A DNA stretch of 64,000 bases from Nostoc sp. UHCC 0302 (GTDB taxonomy: Bacteria > Cyanobacteriota > Cyanobacteriia > Cyanobacteriales > Nostocaceae). This document shows positions 51,867 to 60,999 of the stretch, piece after piece. The notes beneath the pieces were generated by a model. That model was given only the letters and a program-made list of their open reading frames with translations. It did no database searches and was not told the DNA's origin. Both the position numbers and the translations under genes were made by a program. Numbering within the stretch: position 1 is the stretch's first letter; every line of letters starts with the position of its first letter. The DNA is taken from assembly GCF_038096175.1 (NCBI RefSeq), contig NZ_CP151099.1:8038001-8102000 (forward strand), read 5' to 3'.

Positions 51867-52497
51867 AGAACAAATGAGCTTCTTTTCTAGATAGTACTTT
51901 ACCTAGTTGCAGAGTCTACATCACTAGTCATTTAGCGATGACAACCCTGTAAATCAGTTGCTTGAAATAGTTTGAGTAGCAAGCGTGTGGTTTTTATTTT
52001 TGCCATTCTGACAAGAGCTTACTATTTTGTCTACACTTAAGTTATTCCTAATAAATTCTTTTAGTTTATTTTGAGCTTATGGTTATAAGAAAAGCTTGTG
52101 TAGTTAGAACAACAGCTTAAACTTTCCTTATAGTACACTGAGTATTCATAAGAACATCTTAATTTTTCATAATAACAGCTTAAATTTTCTCATAACACAA
52201 TGAGTGTTTGTAACGACAGCTGCAACTTTACTAGTGACGGCTTTTAAGGTACTAATACCGTTTCGCTTTAATCAACTTACAGATTTCACAGCTAGGGCTT
52301 AAAGCTAGCTGGTTATTATATCAACTATTTCATCTGTAGTCAAATTTTAAAGAGTTGGCATCACACAAAGCTAAAAAACTCTCTTAAAAAGCTAGAGATA
52401 GATAGATAATTAAGTAATGTAAAAAAAAAATTAAGCTATTCCTGATGTATTCAGGATGTTTTTTGCAAGTCATATTTCGATTTATAAGATAAAGTTC
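51867..52497. other. Intergenic with imperfect tandem repeats
   Basis: About 630 bp without a supported gene. 52109-52240 contains four related blocks (AACAACAGCTTAAACTTTCC, AGAACATCTTAATTTTTCAT, AATAACAGCTTAAATTTTCT, AACGACAGCTGCAACTTTAC), two of them followed by ACTGAGTATTCATA or AATGAGTGTTTGTA. The region also must hold the promoter of the kinase operon. Confidence 0.55.
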
Positions 52498-55188
52498 ATG
52501 AAAACTGGACGCACTGACCTGGAAGTAGCGAGGCTAGAAGCCCTCCGTCAATATAAAATTCTTGATACTGAACCGGAACAAGCCTACGATAATCTTGCCC
52601 AATTAGCAGCATTTATTTGTGGCACACCTATAGCCTTGGTAAATTTCATCGATGAACACCGCCAGTGGTTCAAAGCAAAAGTAGGTATAGAAGTACCAGA
52701 AATGCCCCGGACTGTGGGATTATCTTATCTTTGCCAAGAGAAACGTGATCTTGTAGTGGTTACGGATACATTAGCTGACGAAAAGTTTGCAAGTAATCCA
52801 GTTGTAACTGCCTATCCTTATGTGCGGTTTTATGCAGGTGTACCTCTGGTTACTCCCAAGGGACATATGCTAGGAACTCTGTGTGTCATTGATAATGTGC
52901 CACGGGAACTAAGCCAAAAACAGATGGAAGCGCTTGTCGCTTTAAGTCGCTTGGTAATTGACCAACTAGAACTCAGGCTTAATGTAGCTGAAGTATCTCG
53001 GATTAGCGAAGAACTAGTGACTTACGAACAAGCAGCACGCGCTGAATCTGAAGCTGCAAGAATTCGGATATCGAATATTCTCGAAAGTATCACTGATGCA
53101 TTTTTTGCTTTAGATAAAGAGTGGCGATTTACCTACGTCAATGGTCAAGCAGCACGACACTTGCACAAAAACCAAGATGAACTATTAGGTAAAAATATCT
53201 GGGAAGTTTTCCCAGAAATGATTGGCACTAAATTTTATCACGAGTATCATCGGGTAATTTCAGAGCACGTAAGTATCGAATTGGAAGAGTTTTATCCACC
53301 GCTCAATAGCTGCTTTCAAGTCCATGCCTATCCTGCACGAGACGGCTTGTCTGTTTATTTCCAGGACATTACCGAACGTCAGCAAACAGCAGAAGCACTG
53401 CGGGAAAGTGAAGAACGCTGGCAATTAGCATTACATGGTAACAATGATGGGATTTGGGATTGGAATCTGAAGACAAATAAAGTCTTCTTCTCGGCTCGCT
53501 GGAAGGAAATGCTGGGGTATGAAGACCACGAAATTTCTAATACTTGGGATGAGTGGGAAAAACGTGTACATCCCGATGATACAGCTTGGGTACTCGAAGC
53601 TATTCAAGCTCATTTTGCCCAGAAAACACCGTTTTACGTCACAGAGCATCGATTGCAATGCAAAGACGGTAGTTATAAATGGATTTTAGATCGAGGACAG
53701 GCGCTTTGGGATGAATCAGGTCAAGTAGTGCGAATGGTAGGCTCTCATACTGATATTACCGATCGCAAGCGGGCAGAAGAAGAATTCACACGGCAGAATT
53801 TGCGATCGCAATTATTTGCCGAAATTACTCTGAAAATTCGCGAATCTTTACAACTCGAAGAAGTTCTTCAAACATCAGTTACTGAAGTCCAAAAGCTCTT
53901 ACAAGCTGACCGAGTTTTAGTTTTTCAACTCTGGGCTGATGGTTCGGGAACAGTCGTGCAAGAGGCAGTGTTGCCTGGTTGGCCCGTGGTTCTGGGACAA
54001 AATATACTTGACACCTGCTTTCAGCGAGATTATCTAGAAAGATATCGCCAGGGAAGAGCAAGCGCAATTATAGACATCGAAAAGTCTCACATTCAAGACT
54101 GCCATAAGGAATTTCTCCGGCAGTTTGGCGTCAAAGCTAACCTTGTAGTGCCGATTCTAATTAGAGATGGCATTTGGGGCTTGCTAATTGCTCATCAGTG
54201 TGATGCTCCCCGCCAATGGAATAACTTTGAGTTGGAGTTATTACAGCAGCTGGCTAACCAAATTGGCATTGCCCTTTCTCAGGCGCAACTGTTAGAGCAA
54301 CAAACGCGCCACAGTCAGGAACTGGCCCGTTCTAATGCCGAATTAGAACAGTTTGCTTATGTCGCTTCCCATGATTTGCAAGAGCCATTGCGGATGGTGA
54401 TAAGTTATTTACAGCTGCTAGAGCGGAGGTACAAGAGCAAGTTAGATGCCAATGCAGATCAGTTCATTAGCTATGCTGTAGACGGGGCGCACCGAATGCA
54501 GACTCTAATTAACGAACTTTTGAACTATTCTCGCGTTAGCACCAGAGGACAGCCCTTTGGATTAGTTGATTGTACTGCTACTGTAAAGCGAGCGATCGCT
54601 AATCTCCAAGTAGCAATTGACGAAAGTAAGGCAGTTATTACTCACGAGCCTTTACCCGAAGTGATAGCTGATGCCACTCAGATGACACAAGTCTTCCAAA
54701 ACCTCATCAGCAACGCCATCAAATTCCGCCGAGAACTGCCGCCGCAAATTCACATCGGAGTTGTGAGGAGAGTAGGGGGAGTAGGGGAGCAGGGGGAGCA
54801 AGGGGAGCAGGGGAGCAGGGGAGCAGGGGAAGCAGGGGGAGCAGGGGGAGCAGGGGAGCAATTACTTCCTCATATTCCCCAGTCACCAGTCCCCAGTCCC
54901 CAGTCCCCAGCCACCAGTCCCCACTCCCCACTCCCCACTCCCCAATACGAATATTTGTTCTCAGTGAGCGATAATGGAATTGGGTTGGAAAGCCAGTACG
55001 CTGAACGTATCTTTGCGATTTTTCAGCGCTTGCACAGTCGTGGCAAGTATCCGGGTACTGGAATTGGTCTGGCAATTTGTAAGAAGATTATAGAACGCCA
55101 CGGGGGTAGTATCTGGATTGAGTCCGAAGCGGGTCAAGGCTCGACTTTCTACTTCACAATTCCAGATAGAGCAGGTCAGCAATCGTGA
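52498..55188 (+). CDS. GAF-PAS-PAS-GAF sensor histidine kinase
   Basis: An 896-residue soluble kinase from ATG 52498; an in-frame ATG at 52456 would add 14 residues. Order: GAF (about 10-165; [20 protein letters not shown]), PAS (about 190-300), PAS_3 (about 305-430; [20 protein letters not shown]), GAF (about 445-600), HisKA with [10 protein letters not shown] and His625, HATPase_c ([29 protein letters not shown]). Residues about 757-818 between the N and G1 boxes are a Gly/Glu then Ser/Pro/Gln-rich insert made of repeat DNA. The stop overlaps the next start (GTGA). Confidence 0.93.
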   Translation: MKTGRTDLEVARLEALRQYKILDTEPEQAYDNLAQLAAFICGTPIALVNFIDEHRQWFKAKVGIEVPEMPRTVGLSYLCQEKRDLVVVTDTLADEKFASNPVVTAYPYVRFYAGVPLVTPKGHMLGTLCVIDNVPRELSQKQMEALVALSRLVIDQLELRLNVAEVSRISEELVTYEQAARAESEAARIRISNILESITDAFFALDKEWRFTYVNGQAARHLHKNQDELLGKNIWEVFPEMIGTKFYHEYHRVISEHVSIELEEFYPPLNSCFQVHAYPARDGLSVYFQDITERQQTAEALRESEERWQLALHGNNDGIWDWNLKTNKVFFSARWKEMLGYEDHEISNTWDEWEKRVHPDDTAWVLEAIQAHFAQKTPFYVTEHRLQCKDGSYKWILDRGQALWDESGQVVRMVGSHTDITDRKRAEEEFTRQNLRSQLFAEITLKIRESLQLEEVLQTSVTEVQKLLQADRVLVFQLWADGSGTVVQEAVLPGWPVVLGQNILDTCFQRDYLERYRQGRASAIIDIEKSHIQDCHKEFLRQFGVKANLVVPILIRDGIWGLLIAHQCDAPRQWNNFELELLQQLANQIGIALSQAQLLEQQTRHSQELARSNAELEQFAYVASHDLQEPLRMVISYLQLLERRYKSKLDANADQFISYAVDGAHRMQTLINELLNYSRVSTRGQPFGLVDCTATVKRAIANLQVAIDESKAVITHEPLPEVIADATQMTQVFQNLISNAIKFRRELPPQIHIGVVRRVGGVGEQGEQGEQGSRGAGEAGGAGGAGEQLLPHIPQSPVPSPQSPATSPHSPLPTPQYEYLFSVSDNGIGLESQYAERIFAIFQRLHSRGKYPGTGIGLAICKKIIERHGGSIWIESEAGQGSTFYFTIPDRAGQQS
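54766..54950. repeat. STRR and G-rich repeat inside the kinase gene
   Basis: GGGGGAGCAAGGGGAGCAGG-type repeats followed by heptamers CCCCAGT, CACCAGT and CCCCACT. The open frame is kept across about 185 bp. Confidence 0.8.
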
Positions 55189-55631
55189 GTAATAAATTAA
55201 CGATTATGCCTATTGAGGTTTTGTTAGTAGAAGACAATCCTGGCGATGCCCAACTTACACGCATTGCCCTGGAAGATAGCAAAATCTCCATTCACCTGAA
55301 TGTAGTTGAAGATGGTGTCGAGGCAATGGCATTTTTGCGAAAAGAGGAGAAATATAGTAAGGCCGTACATCCAGATATTGTGCTACTCGATTTGAACCTT
55401 CCTAGAAAAGACGGAAGGGAGGTATTGGCAGAAATCAAAGGAGATGAAAACCTCAAGCGAATTCCTGTAGTTGTCCTAACGACTTCCCAAGCCGAAGAAG
55501 ACATTCTCAAAGCCTATAACTTGGCTGCTAACTGTTACATAACTAAGCCAGTTGACTTCGATCAATTCGTTAAGATTGTACAATCAATAGAAAATTTTTG
55601 GTTTGCGATTGTAAAACTGCCACCGGAGTGA
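55185..55631 (+). CDS. Rcp1-like single-domain response regulator
   Basis: A 148-residue receiver with no output domain. [40 protein letters not shown] with phospho-Asp69, [20 protein letters not shown] and Lys in [10 protein letters not shown] fit Rcp1, the partner of the phytochrome kinase Cph1. GTG 55185 overlaps the stop of the kinase upstream, so the two are translationally coupled and the kinase is the likely phosphodonor. Confidence 0.92.
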   Translation: MSNKLTIMPIEVLLVEDNPGDAQLTRIALEDSKISIHLNVVEDGVEAMAFLRKEEKYSKAVHPDIVLLDLNLPRKDGREVLAEIKGDENLKRIPVVVLTTSQAEEDILKAYNLAANCYITKPVDFDQFVKIVQSIENFWFAIVKLPPE

Positions 55632-55636
55632 AAGCA

Positions 55637-57895
55637 ATGGCAGGCGAAAACATTAAAGTCTTGTTAGTAGAAGACAACCCTGGTGATGTCTTTTTATTAC
55701 ATGAATTATTAAAGGAAGTTACTACAGTTCGGGTTGAGTTAATGCCTGTTGAGCGCCTAAGTGAAGCGCTTAACCATTTAGCAACCAAAAGTTTTGATGT
55801 AATTCTGTTAGACCTCTCACTGCCAGATAGCCAAGGTTTGGAAACCTTTGTGATAGCTCACAATCGGTCAAAAGCCACTCCGATAATTGTCCTAACAGGT
55901 ATAGATGATGAAACTCTGGCAATTAGGGCAATGCAGGAAGGAGCGCAGGATTATTTAGTTAAAGGACAAGTCACAGGTGACTTACTGGTGCGCTCTATGC
56001 GTTATGCGATTGAGCGTCAACGAGCAGACGAAGCACTGCGGCATAGTGAGGAGCGATTTCGGGTTGCTCTAAAAAACTCGCCAATCTTTGTTTACAACCA
56101 AGATAAAGAATTACGTTATACCTGGGTTTATAATCCCCTTTATGGATTGGCTGTTGAAGATATTTTGGGCAAACAAGACTGGGATATCATTCCAGTTGAA
56201 GATGCTCAACGTCTTACCGCTATTAAACGTGGGGTGCTAGACGCTGGTGTAGGAACACGAGAGGAAGTTGCGATCGCCACCGCAGCTGGAACGCGATATT
56301 ATGATTTGACAGTCGAGCCATTGCAAAATGAGGCGCAAGAAGTTGTTGGGGTGACTTGCGCCAGTGTTGATATTAGCGAAAGAAAGCTGGCTGAAGAGAA
56401 AATTCGCGAACAAGCGGCATTACTTGATGTCACCACTGATGCCATTTGCGTACAAGATTTAGACAATAAAATACTCTTTTGGAATCAAGGTGCAGAAAAA
56501 CTCTACGGTTGGCAGGCTCATGAAGTCTGGGGCAAAAATGCCAACGAGTTTTTGTCTGACGAACTTTCAACAGAAATCGAAGCGGCTTCATTGCAAGTCA
56601 TCAGCAAAGGCAGCTGGCAGGGCGAGTTAGCCAAAGTTACCAAAAGTGGCAAAGAAATCCTGGTAGCTAGTCGCTGGAGTTTAGTTTGTGATGAACAAGG
56701 CAAACCAAAATCAATTCTCGCAGTTGATACAGATATTACCGATAAAAAACATCTAGAAGCTCAATTGTTCCGCACTCAACGCTTAGAAAGTATCGGAACC
56801 TTAGCTAGCGGTATTGCTCATGACCTGAATAACATTCTCACGCCGATTTTGGCAGGAGCGCAACTATTACCCCTGAAATTCCCCGATGCAGATGAGCGGA
56901 CTCACCATCTCTTGGAGATTCTAGAAATTAATGCTAGACGTGGAGCTGATTTAGTTAAACAAGTGCTGTCATTTGCGCGGGGTGTGGAAGGGAAGCGCAT
57001 CACTTTGCAACTTAGACATCTGATTGCGGAACTTGGCAAGATTATCAAAGAAACATTTCCCAAATCCCTCGAAGTCCGCACTGATGTACCACAAGACTTA
57101 TGGACGATTTCTGGAGATAGTACACAAATTCATCAAGTGCTGATGAATCTCTGCGTCAACGCCCGTGATGCCATGCCTAACGGTGGTACTTTAAAAATCT
57201 CTGCTCAAAATCTCTATATTGATGAAAATTATGCCCGGATGAATTTAGAAGCCAAAGTCGGGCCGTACATCCTAATTACTGTCTCTGATACTGGTACTGG
57301 CATTCCTAAAGAAATCTTAGATAGAATTTTCGAGCCATTCTTCACTACAAAAGAAGTTGGGCAAGGCACAGGGTTAGGGCTTTCCACAGTACTGGGAATT
57401 ATTAGAAGCCACGGTGGTTTTATCAATGTGTATAGCGAAGTCGGCAGTGGTACTAGCTTTAAAGTGTACTTGCCAGCAGTTGGGGGAATGGAAACACTTA
57501 GCGCTGAAGATTTGACACCGCCGACAGGACAGGGAGAACTAATTTTAATTGTGGATGATGAACCTGCAATTCTGGAGATTACAAAAACATCACTGGAAGC
57601 TTACAACTACAAAATACTAACTGCCAGTGATGGTATTGAGGCGATCGCATTATACGCTAAACACATGAGCCAAATTAGCGCTGTACTGATGGATATCATG
57701 CTACCGTCGCTAGATGGTTTAACAGCCATCCGTACTTTGCAAAAAATAAATCCCCAGGTCAAAATTATTGCCACTAGTGGACTGATGTCTAGCAATAAAT
57801 TAGGCGCGGTAGCCGATACTGGTGTGACCACATTTTTATCAAAGCCCTACACTGTTAGTGAACTATTGTTCGCTTTACAGAAAGTACTATCTTGA
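55637..57895 (+). CDS. Hybrid histidine kinase REC-PAS-PAS-HisKA-HATPase-REC
   Basis: A 752-residue kinase from ATG 55637 (GGAG eight nt upstream; GTG 55628 is an alternative). REC1 (1-125; [20 protein letters not shown], Asp59), PAS (about 140-260), PAS (about 262-380; LLDVTTDAICVQDLDNKILF), HisKA with GIAHDLNNILTPIL and His395, HATPase_c (NLCVNARDAM, DTGTGIPKEI, GQGTGLGLSTVLGI), REC2 (about 635-752; ELILIVDDEPAILEITKTSL). It should receive and pass phosphate in a phosphorelay with the Rcp1-like protein encoded just upstream. Third gene of the set. Confidence 0.93.
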   Translation: MAGENIKVLLVEDNPGDVFLLHELLKEVTTVRVELMPVERLSEALNHLATKSFDVILLDLSLPDSQGLETFVIAHNRSKATPIIVLTGIDDETLAIRAMQEGAQDYLVKGQVTGDLLVRSMRYAIERQRADEALRHSEERFRVALKNSPIFVYNQDKELRYTWVYNPLYGLAVEDILGKQDWDIIPVEDAQRLTAIKRGVLDAGVGTREEVAIATAAGTRYYDLTVEPLQNEAQEVVGVTCASVDISERKLAEEKIREQAALLDVTTDAICVQDLDNKILFWNQGAEKLYGWQAHEVWGKNANEFLSDELSTEIEAASLQVISKGSWQGELAKVTKSGKEILVASRWSLVCDEQGKPKSILAVDTDITDKKHLEAQLFRTQRLESIGTLASGIAHDLNNILTPILAGAQLLPLKFPDADERTHHLLEILEINARRGADLVKQVLSFARGVEGKRITLQLRHLIAELGKIIKETFPKSLEVRTDVPQDLWTISGDSTQIHQVLMNLCVNARDAMPNGGTLKISAQNLYIDENYARMNLEAKVGPYILITVSDTGTGIPKEILDRIFEPFFTTKEVGQGTGLGLSTVLGIIRSHGGFINVYSEVGSGTSFKVYLPAVGGMETLSAEDLTPPTGQGELILIVDDEPAILEITKTSLEAYNYKILTASDGIEAIALYAKHMSQISAVLMDIMLPSLDGLTAIRTLQKINPQVKIIATSGLMSSNKLGAVADTGVTTFLSKPYTVSELLFALQKVLS

Positions 57896-58117
57896 TAATT
57901 GAGCATTGGGGAGCCAGTCTTGTGGGCGGGCAATGCCCGACTTGAAAGAACTGGCGTTATTGGGCATTGGAAAAGAGATTTTTATACTTTGCTAGCCTTG
58001 AGTAATCAAAACTAGGAGAAACAGAATACATACAGCGTTTTGTATCTAAATGGAGTACATCCTTTACCCCCCTTAATCTCCCCGATGTATTGGGGGGAAA
58101 TTGCCAATCTAGTTCCC

Positions 58118-58165
58118 TCCCCTTTCCAAGGGGAGGGTTAGGGAGGGGTATTTTTGTACTTCACT
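58118..58165. repeat. CCTCCCC/GGGGAGGG palindromic repeat, copy 2
   Basis: TCCCTCCCCTTTCCAAGGGG followed by AGGGTTAGGGAGGGG, then TATTTTTGTACTTCACT. It parallels the block at 30590-30640 with TTTTATACCTCACT. Confidence 0.6.
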
Positions 58166-58207
58166 AACTTGCAATCTGCTGTAAATTATAGTTCTCCTGT
58201 TTTTTAA

Positions 58208-58277
58208 CTCCCAACTCCTGTACAGACGCGTAGACGCTCGAAGAGCGGCTTCTCGTAAGAGTATAATCGCGTCTCTC
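58208..58277. repeat. Dispersed ~65-bp repeat, copy 2 (inverted)
   Basis: CTGTACAGACGCGTAGACGC, then GAAGAGCGGCTTCTCG and AATCGCGTCTCTC. It is the reverse complement of 7073-7139 with one or two differences. It lies next to the ychF stop codon. Confidence 0.7.
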
Positions 58278-58293
58278 CCTACTCCCTACTCCC

Positions 58294-59385
58294 TTAGACA
58301 TTAAACCGGAACAACATCACATCCCCTTCCTGCACAATATACTCTTTACCTTCACTGCGAACCAACCCTTTTTCTTTCGCCGCATTCACTGAACCAGTCG
58401 CTACTAAATCATTGTAAGCAACAGTTTCTGCCCGAATAAATCCCCGTTCAAAATCAGTGTGAATTACGCCTGCGGCTTGAGGTGCAGACATTCCCGCATG
58501 AATTGTCCAAGCGCGGGTTTCTTTAGGCCCACTCGTGAAATATGTTCGCAAACCTAAAAGAGTGTAAGTAGCACGAATCAAAGATTTCAAGCCGCCTTCT
58601 TGCACACCTAATGATTCTAAGAAATCAGCTTTATCTTCCTCTGGTAATTCCACCAATTCGGCTTCAACTTGTGCCGAAACAATGACAACTTGAGCATTTT
58701 CTGTCGCTGCAATTTGCCGCACTTTGTCTACAAAGTCATTACCAGTTGCCAAATCATCTTCTGAAACATTGGCAGCATAGATAATTGGTTTATAAGTGAG
58801 CAGTTCTAGTCCTTTGATAATCTCAGTTTCTTCTTCAGCTAAACTCACTTGGCGGACTGATTTACCTTCATTTAAAGCAGCAGCTAATTTTTCTAACACT
58901 GTTATTTCAAACTGTGCATCTTTGCTGGTACGCGCTTGTTTACGGGTGCGGTCAATTCGCCGTTCAATTTGTGCTAAATCTGCTAAACCTAGCTCTAAAT
59001 TAATTATTTCAATATCTCGCGCTGGGTCAACAGAACCAGCAACGTGGATAATGTCGTCATTCTCAAAACAACGTACCACATGGATGATTGCATCAACTTC
59101 CCGGATATGGGAGAGGAATTGATTACCGAGTCCCTCACCTTGACTTGCACCTTTAACCAAACCGGCAATATCCACAAATTCAACCCGCGCCGGGACAATT
59201 TGTGCAGAACTGGCAATTTTCGAGAGAACATTTAACCGCTCATCCGGTACTGCGACAACGCCGACATTCGGTTCAATCGTGCAAAAAGGGAAGTTAGCCG
59301 CTTCTGCTTTGGCGTTAGCGACTACAGCATTAAATAAGGTAGATTTTCCGACGTTGGGAAGTCCGACAATTCCGGCTCTTAGCAT
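58294..59385 (-). CDS. ychF: Obg-like ATPase YchF
   Basis: A 363-residue P-loop protein. G1 GLPNVGKST (residues 8-16), G3 FVDIAGLVKGASQGEGLGNQ, the G4 variant YAANVSEDD and a C-terminal TGS domain (TYTLLGLRTYFTSGPKETRA) identify YchF, which prefers ATP and binds ribosomes; it affects oxidative-stress responses. Length is the family standard. Alone on its strand. Confidence 0.97.
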   Translation of the reverse strand: MLRAGIVGLPNVGKSTLFNAVVANAKAEAANFPFCTIEPNVGVVAVPDERLNVLSKIASSAQIVPARVEFVDIAGLVKGASQGEGLGNQFLSHIREVDAIIHVVRCFENDDIIHVAGSVDPARDIEIINLELGLADLAQIERRIDRTRKQARTSKDAQFEITVLEKLAAALNEGKSVRQVSLAEEETEIIKGLELLTYKPIIYAANVSEDDLATGNDFVDKVRQIAATENAQVVIVSAQVEAELVELPEEDKADFLESLGVQEGGLKSLIRATYTLLGLRTYFTSGPKETRAWTIHAGMSAPQAAGVIHTDFERGFIRAETVAYNDLVATGSVNAAKEKGLVRSEGKEYIVQEGDVMLFRFNV

Positions 59386-59429
59386 TTTGGCTTTTAGATT
59401 TGGATTTTAGATTCAAATACTAAGATAAT

Positions 59430-59651
59430 TCAAACAGGTTCAGGTATGGTTTGGGGAATTGTCCCTGGAACAGTTTGAGGAATCGGTGCTGGAACAGTCT
59501 GAGGAATGGGAGTAGGTACTGGTTCTGGCGCAGGCCCTGGTAAGGGTTGGGGAATCCCTGGCCCCGGTACTGGTTCAGGACTTGGTAGTGGATTTGGTTC
59601 AGGAGTAGGAATCTGTGGTTCAGGTATAGAAATAGCAGTGGGATAAGTCAT
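59430..59651 (-). CDS. Proline-rich small protein
   Basis: A 73-residue frame from ATG 59651 (MTYPTAISIPEPQIPTPEPN), more than one third proline, with repeats of IPQTVPAPIPQTVP. No family recognised and no Shine-Dalgarno sequence. A longer frame to 59798 reads through a terminator hairpin and is unlikely. It could be a disordered spacer protein or non-coding repeat DNA. Confidence 0.4.
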   Translation of the reverse strand: MTYPTAISIPEPQIPTPEPNPLPSPEPVPGPGIPQPLPGPAPEPVPTPIPQTVPAPIPQTVPGTIPQTIPEPV

Positions 59652-59771
59652 CGTCAGTCTAATTAAATTATTCGACTTTCCCAAACTAGATGAAAACTTG
59701 AGATTCTGACATCTCCCTAAATACCTATACCTAGCCAGACTAGTCTTGATTAATTTACGGCTATCGATAAA

Positions 59772-59795
59772 AAAAGGCAGGAAATCCTGCCTTTT
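59772..59795 (-). terminator. Strong bidirectional-type terminator
   Basis: AAAAGGCAGGA (59772-59782) and TCCTGCCTTTT (59785-59795) pair fully. On the minus strand a seven-T run follows, so it ends minus-strand transcripts, probably that of the PEP-CTERM gene; on the plus strand TTTT is shorter. Confidence 0.75.
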
Positions 59796-59911
59796 CAAGA
59801 AGCTACAAAACCATAGTTAAGGTAAGTATTACGCATGGATTAAGTTAAGTTGCGACAAAATTATGACAAAAGTGTGACTAACACGAGTTGTTATGATGCA
59901 GCCGTTTAGCT

Positions 59912-60018
59912 TATACCAATTTACGAGAATCCTGATACATATAGATTTCTCGTAATGGCATGGCATTACCATGCCCCTACCAGGGTATTTGTATCATTAT
60001 TAAAATGAAATGGTATTA
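59912..60018. mobile_element. MITE-like repeat at the PEP-CTERM gene end
   Basis: About 105 bp with inverted ends TATACCAATTT (left) and AAATGGTATTA (right), containing GATTTCTCGTAATGGCATGG and CATGCCCCTACCAGGGTATT. Its right end contributes the TAA stop of the PEP-CTERM protein gene. Confidence 0.55.
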
Positions 60019-60801
60019 CTCTTCTGCACAAAAGTTTTTTCTCTTTTTCAGAGCGATCGCTAAACCTGCTACCAACACAGTTCCTATTAGATTACCAGGT
60101 TCTGGTACAGAAGTTTCTTCTATTGGTACTTTGATTCTTAAATTCACCAAGAGAGCGTTATTCATGACTAAGGATGTTACCGTTGGTGAACCGGGAATAT
60201 CAGACTGAAAATCAAAGACTGTGGGGGTTGCGCCACCATTAGCTTCGCTGTACCTTGGGCCATATCCACTTACTTCAAAAGTACCTTGATACTGTTTTCC
60301 AGTTTCTGGATCGATGACAGTACCAGTGTATAAGGCTTTTGTCAGATTAAACTCATCTTGAATTACTCCTTGAAATGTAGTTCCAGGCAATTTTCCTTGA
60401 TAACTGTAAGGTGTCAATTGACCACCAGAGAGAACTGGCGAGGTAAGGATGCCATCGAATGAAACAATCGGAATGCCTTTAAAATCAACGAAGTAATGAA
60501 CGCTGCCATCTGCACGTAATTTTTGCTGCAAATAATCTGAGTTATATACAGGAACATCATTATTACTTACATTTCGGTAATAAGTTCCAGTGTCATCCGT
60601 ATCAACACGAGTAATACTATTATTAAAATTAGGATTAAAACTCGGAAGCTCGATTGTTCCTGATAATGTGCCAGTGCTTCGAATTGTGATAAATTGAGCA
60701 GCTGAAGCGCTTGCCCCGCTTAAACCGATGAGAACTGCGCCTAAACAGCTACTGCTTAAAACTGCACTACCTAACTTAGTTTTGGAAAAACTGAGTTTCA
60801 T
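60016..60801 (-). CDS. PEP-CTERM sorting-domain exported protein
   Basis: A 261-residue protein from ATG 60801 (GGAG ten nt upstream; nine more residues are possible). An N-terminal signal (GSAVLSSSCLGAVLIGLSGA, cut near ASA) is followed by a beta-rich, Ser/Thr/Gly body. The end is the PEP-CTERM tripartite signal: SVPEPGNLIGTVLVAGLAIA then KKRKN. Such proteins are processed by exosortase and sorted to the cell surface or matrix. The stop codon lies in a dispersed repeat end. Confidence 0.9.
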   Translation of the reverse strand: MKLSFSKTKLGSAVLSSSCLGAVLIGLSGASASAAQFITIRSTGTLSGTIELPSFNPNFNNSITRVDTDDTGTYYRNVSNNDVPVYNSDYLQQKLRADGSVHYFVDFKGIPIVSFDGILTSPVLSGGQLTPYSYQGKLPGTTFQGVIQDEFNLTKALYTGTVIDPETGKQYQGTFEVSGYGPRYSEANGGATPTVFDFQSDIPGSPTVTSLVMNNALLVNLRIKVPIEETSVPEPGNLIGTVLVAGLAIALKKRKNFCAEE

Positions 60802-60927
60802 TAAAAAATTGCTCCTATAATCATCCATGAAAAACCCGCCTAGTGGGACTTAATGTCTTTTAAAATCTTGCTTAAGCGTGATTTATTATTCCCAAATTGT
60901 TGATGAAAATTTCATGGGTGAAAAACA

Positions 60928-60952
60928 GATACATCTCTACAAAAGATGTATC
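60928..60952. repeat. Hairpin GATACATCT/AGATGTATC
   Basis: Perfect 9-bp inverted repeat with a 7-nt loop (CTACAAA) in the divergent spacer between the PEP-CTERM gene and the decarboxylase gene. No T-run. A GAATTGGTATTA motif of the MITE-end type follows 14 bp later. Confidence 0.45.
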
Positions 60953-60999
60953 GCAATTATTCATTGAATTGGTATTAGTTTGTAAAATAGTTAGGCTTT

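Larger units (their letters stand above)
57896..58293. other. Repeat-rich intergenic region
   Basis: 398 bp between convergent genes with no ORF. It contains GATGTATTGGGGGG, the CCTCCCC/GGGGAGGG palindrome at 58118-58165, and the inverted copy of the 65-bp repeat at 58208-58277, listed separately. Confidence 0.6.

Noticed and set aside
59652-59798. N-terminal extension of the proline-rich ORF
   Set aside because: It would read through the strong terminator hairpin at 59772-59795 and its composition differs from the rest.
59960-60208. Plus-strand ORF opposite the end of the PEP-CTERM gene
   Set aside because: It starts in the MITE-like repeat and then runs antisense to a clear coding sequence.
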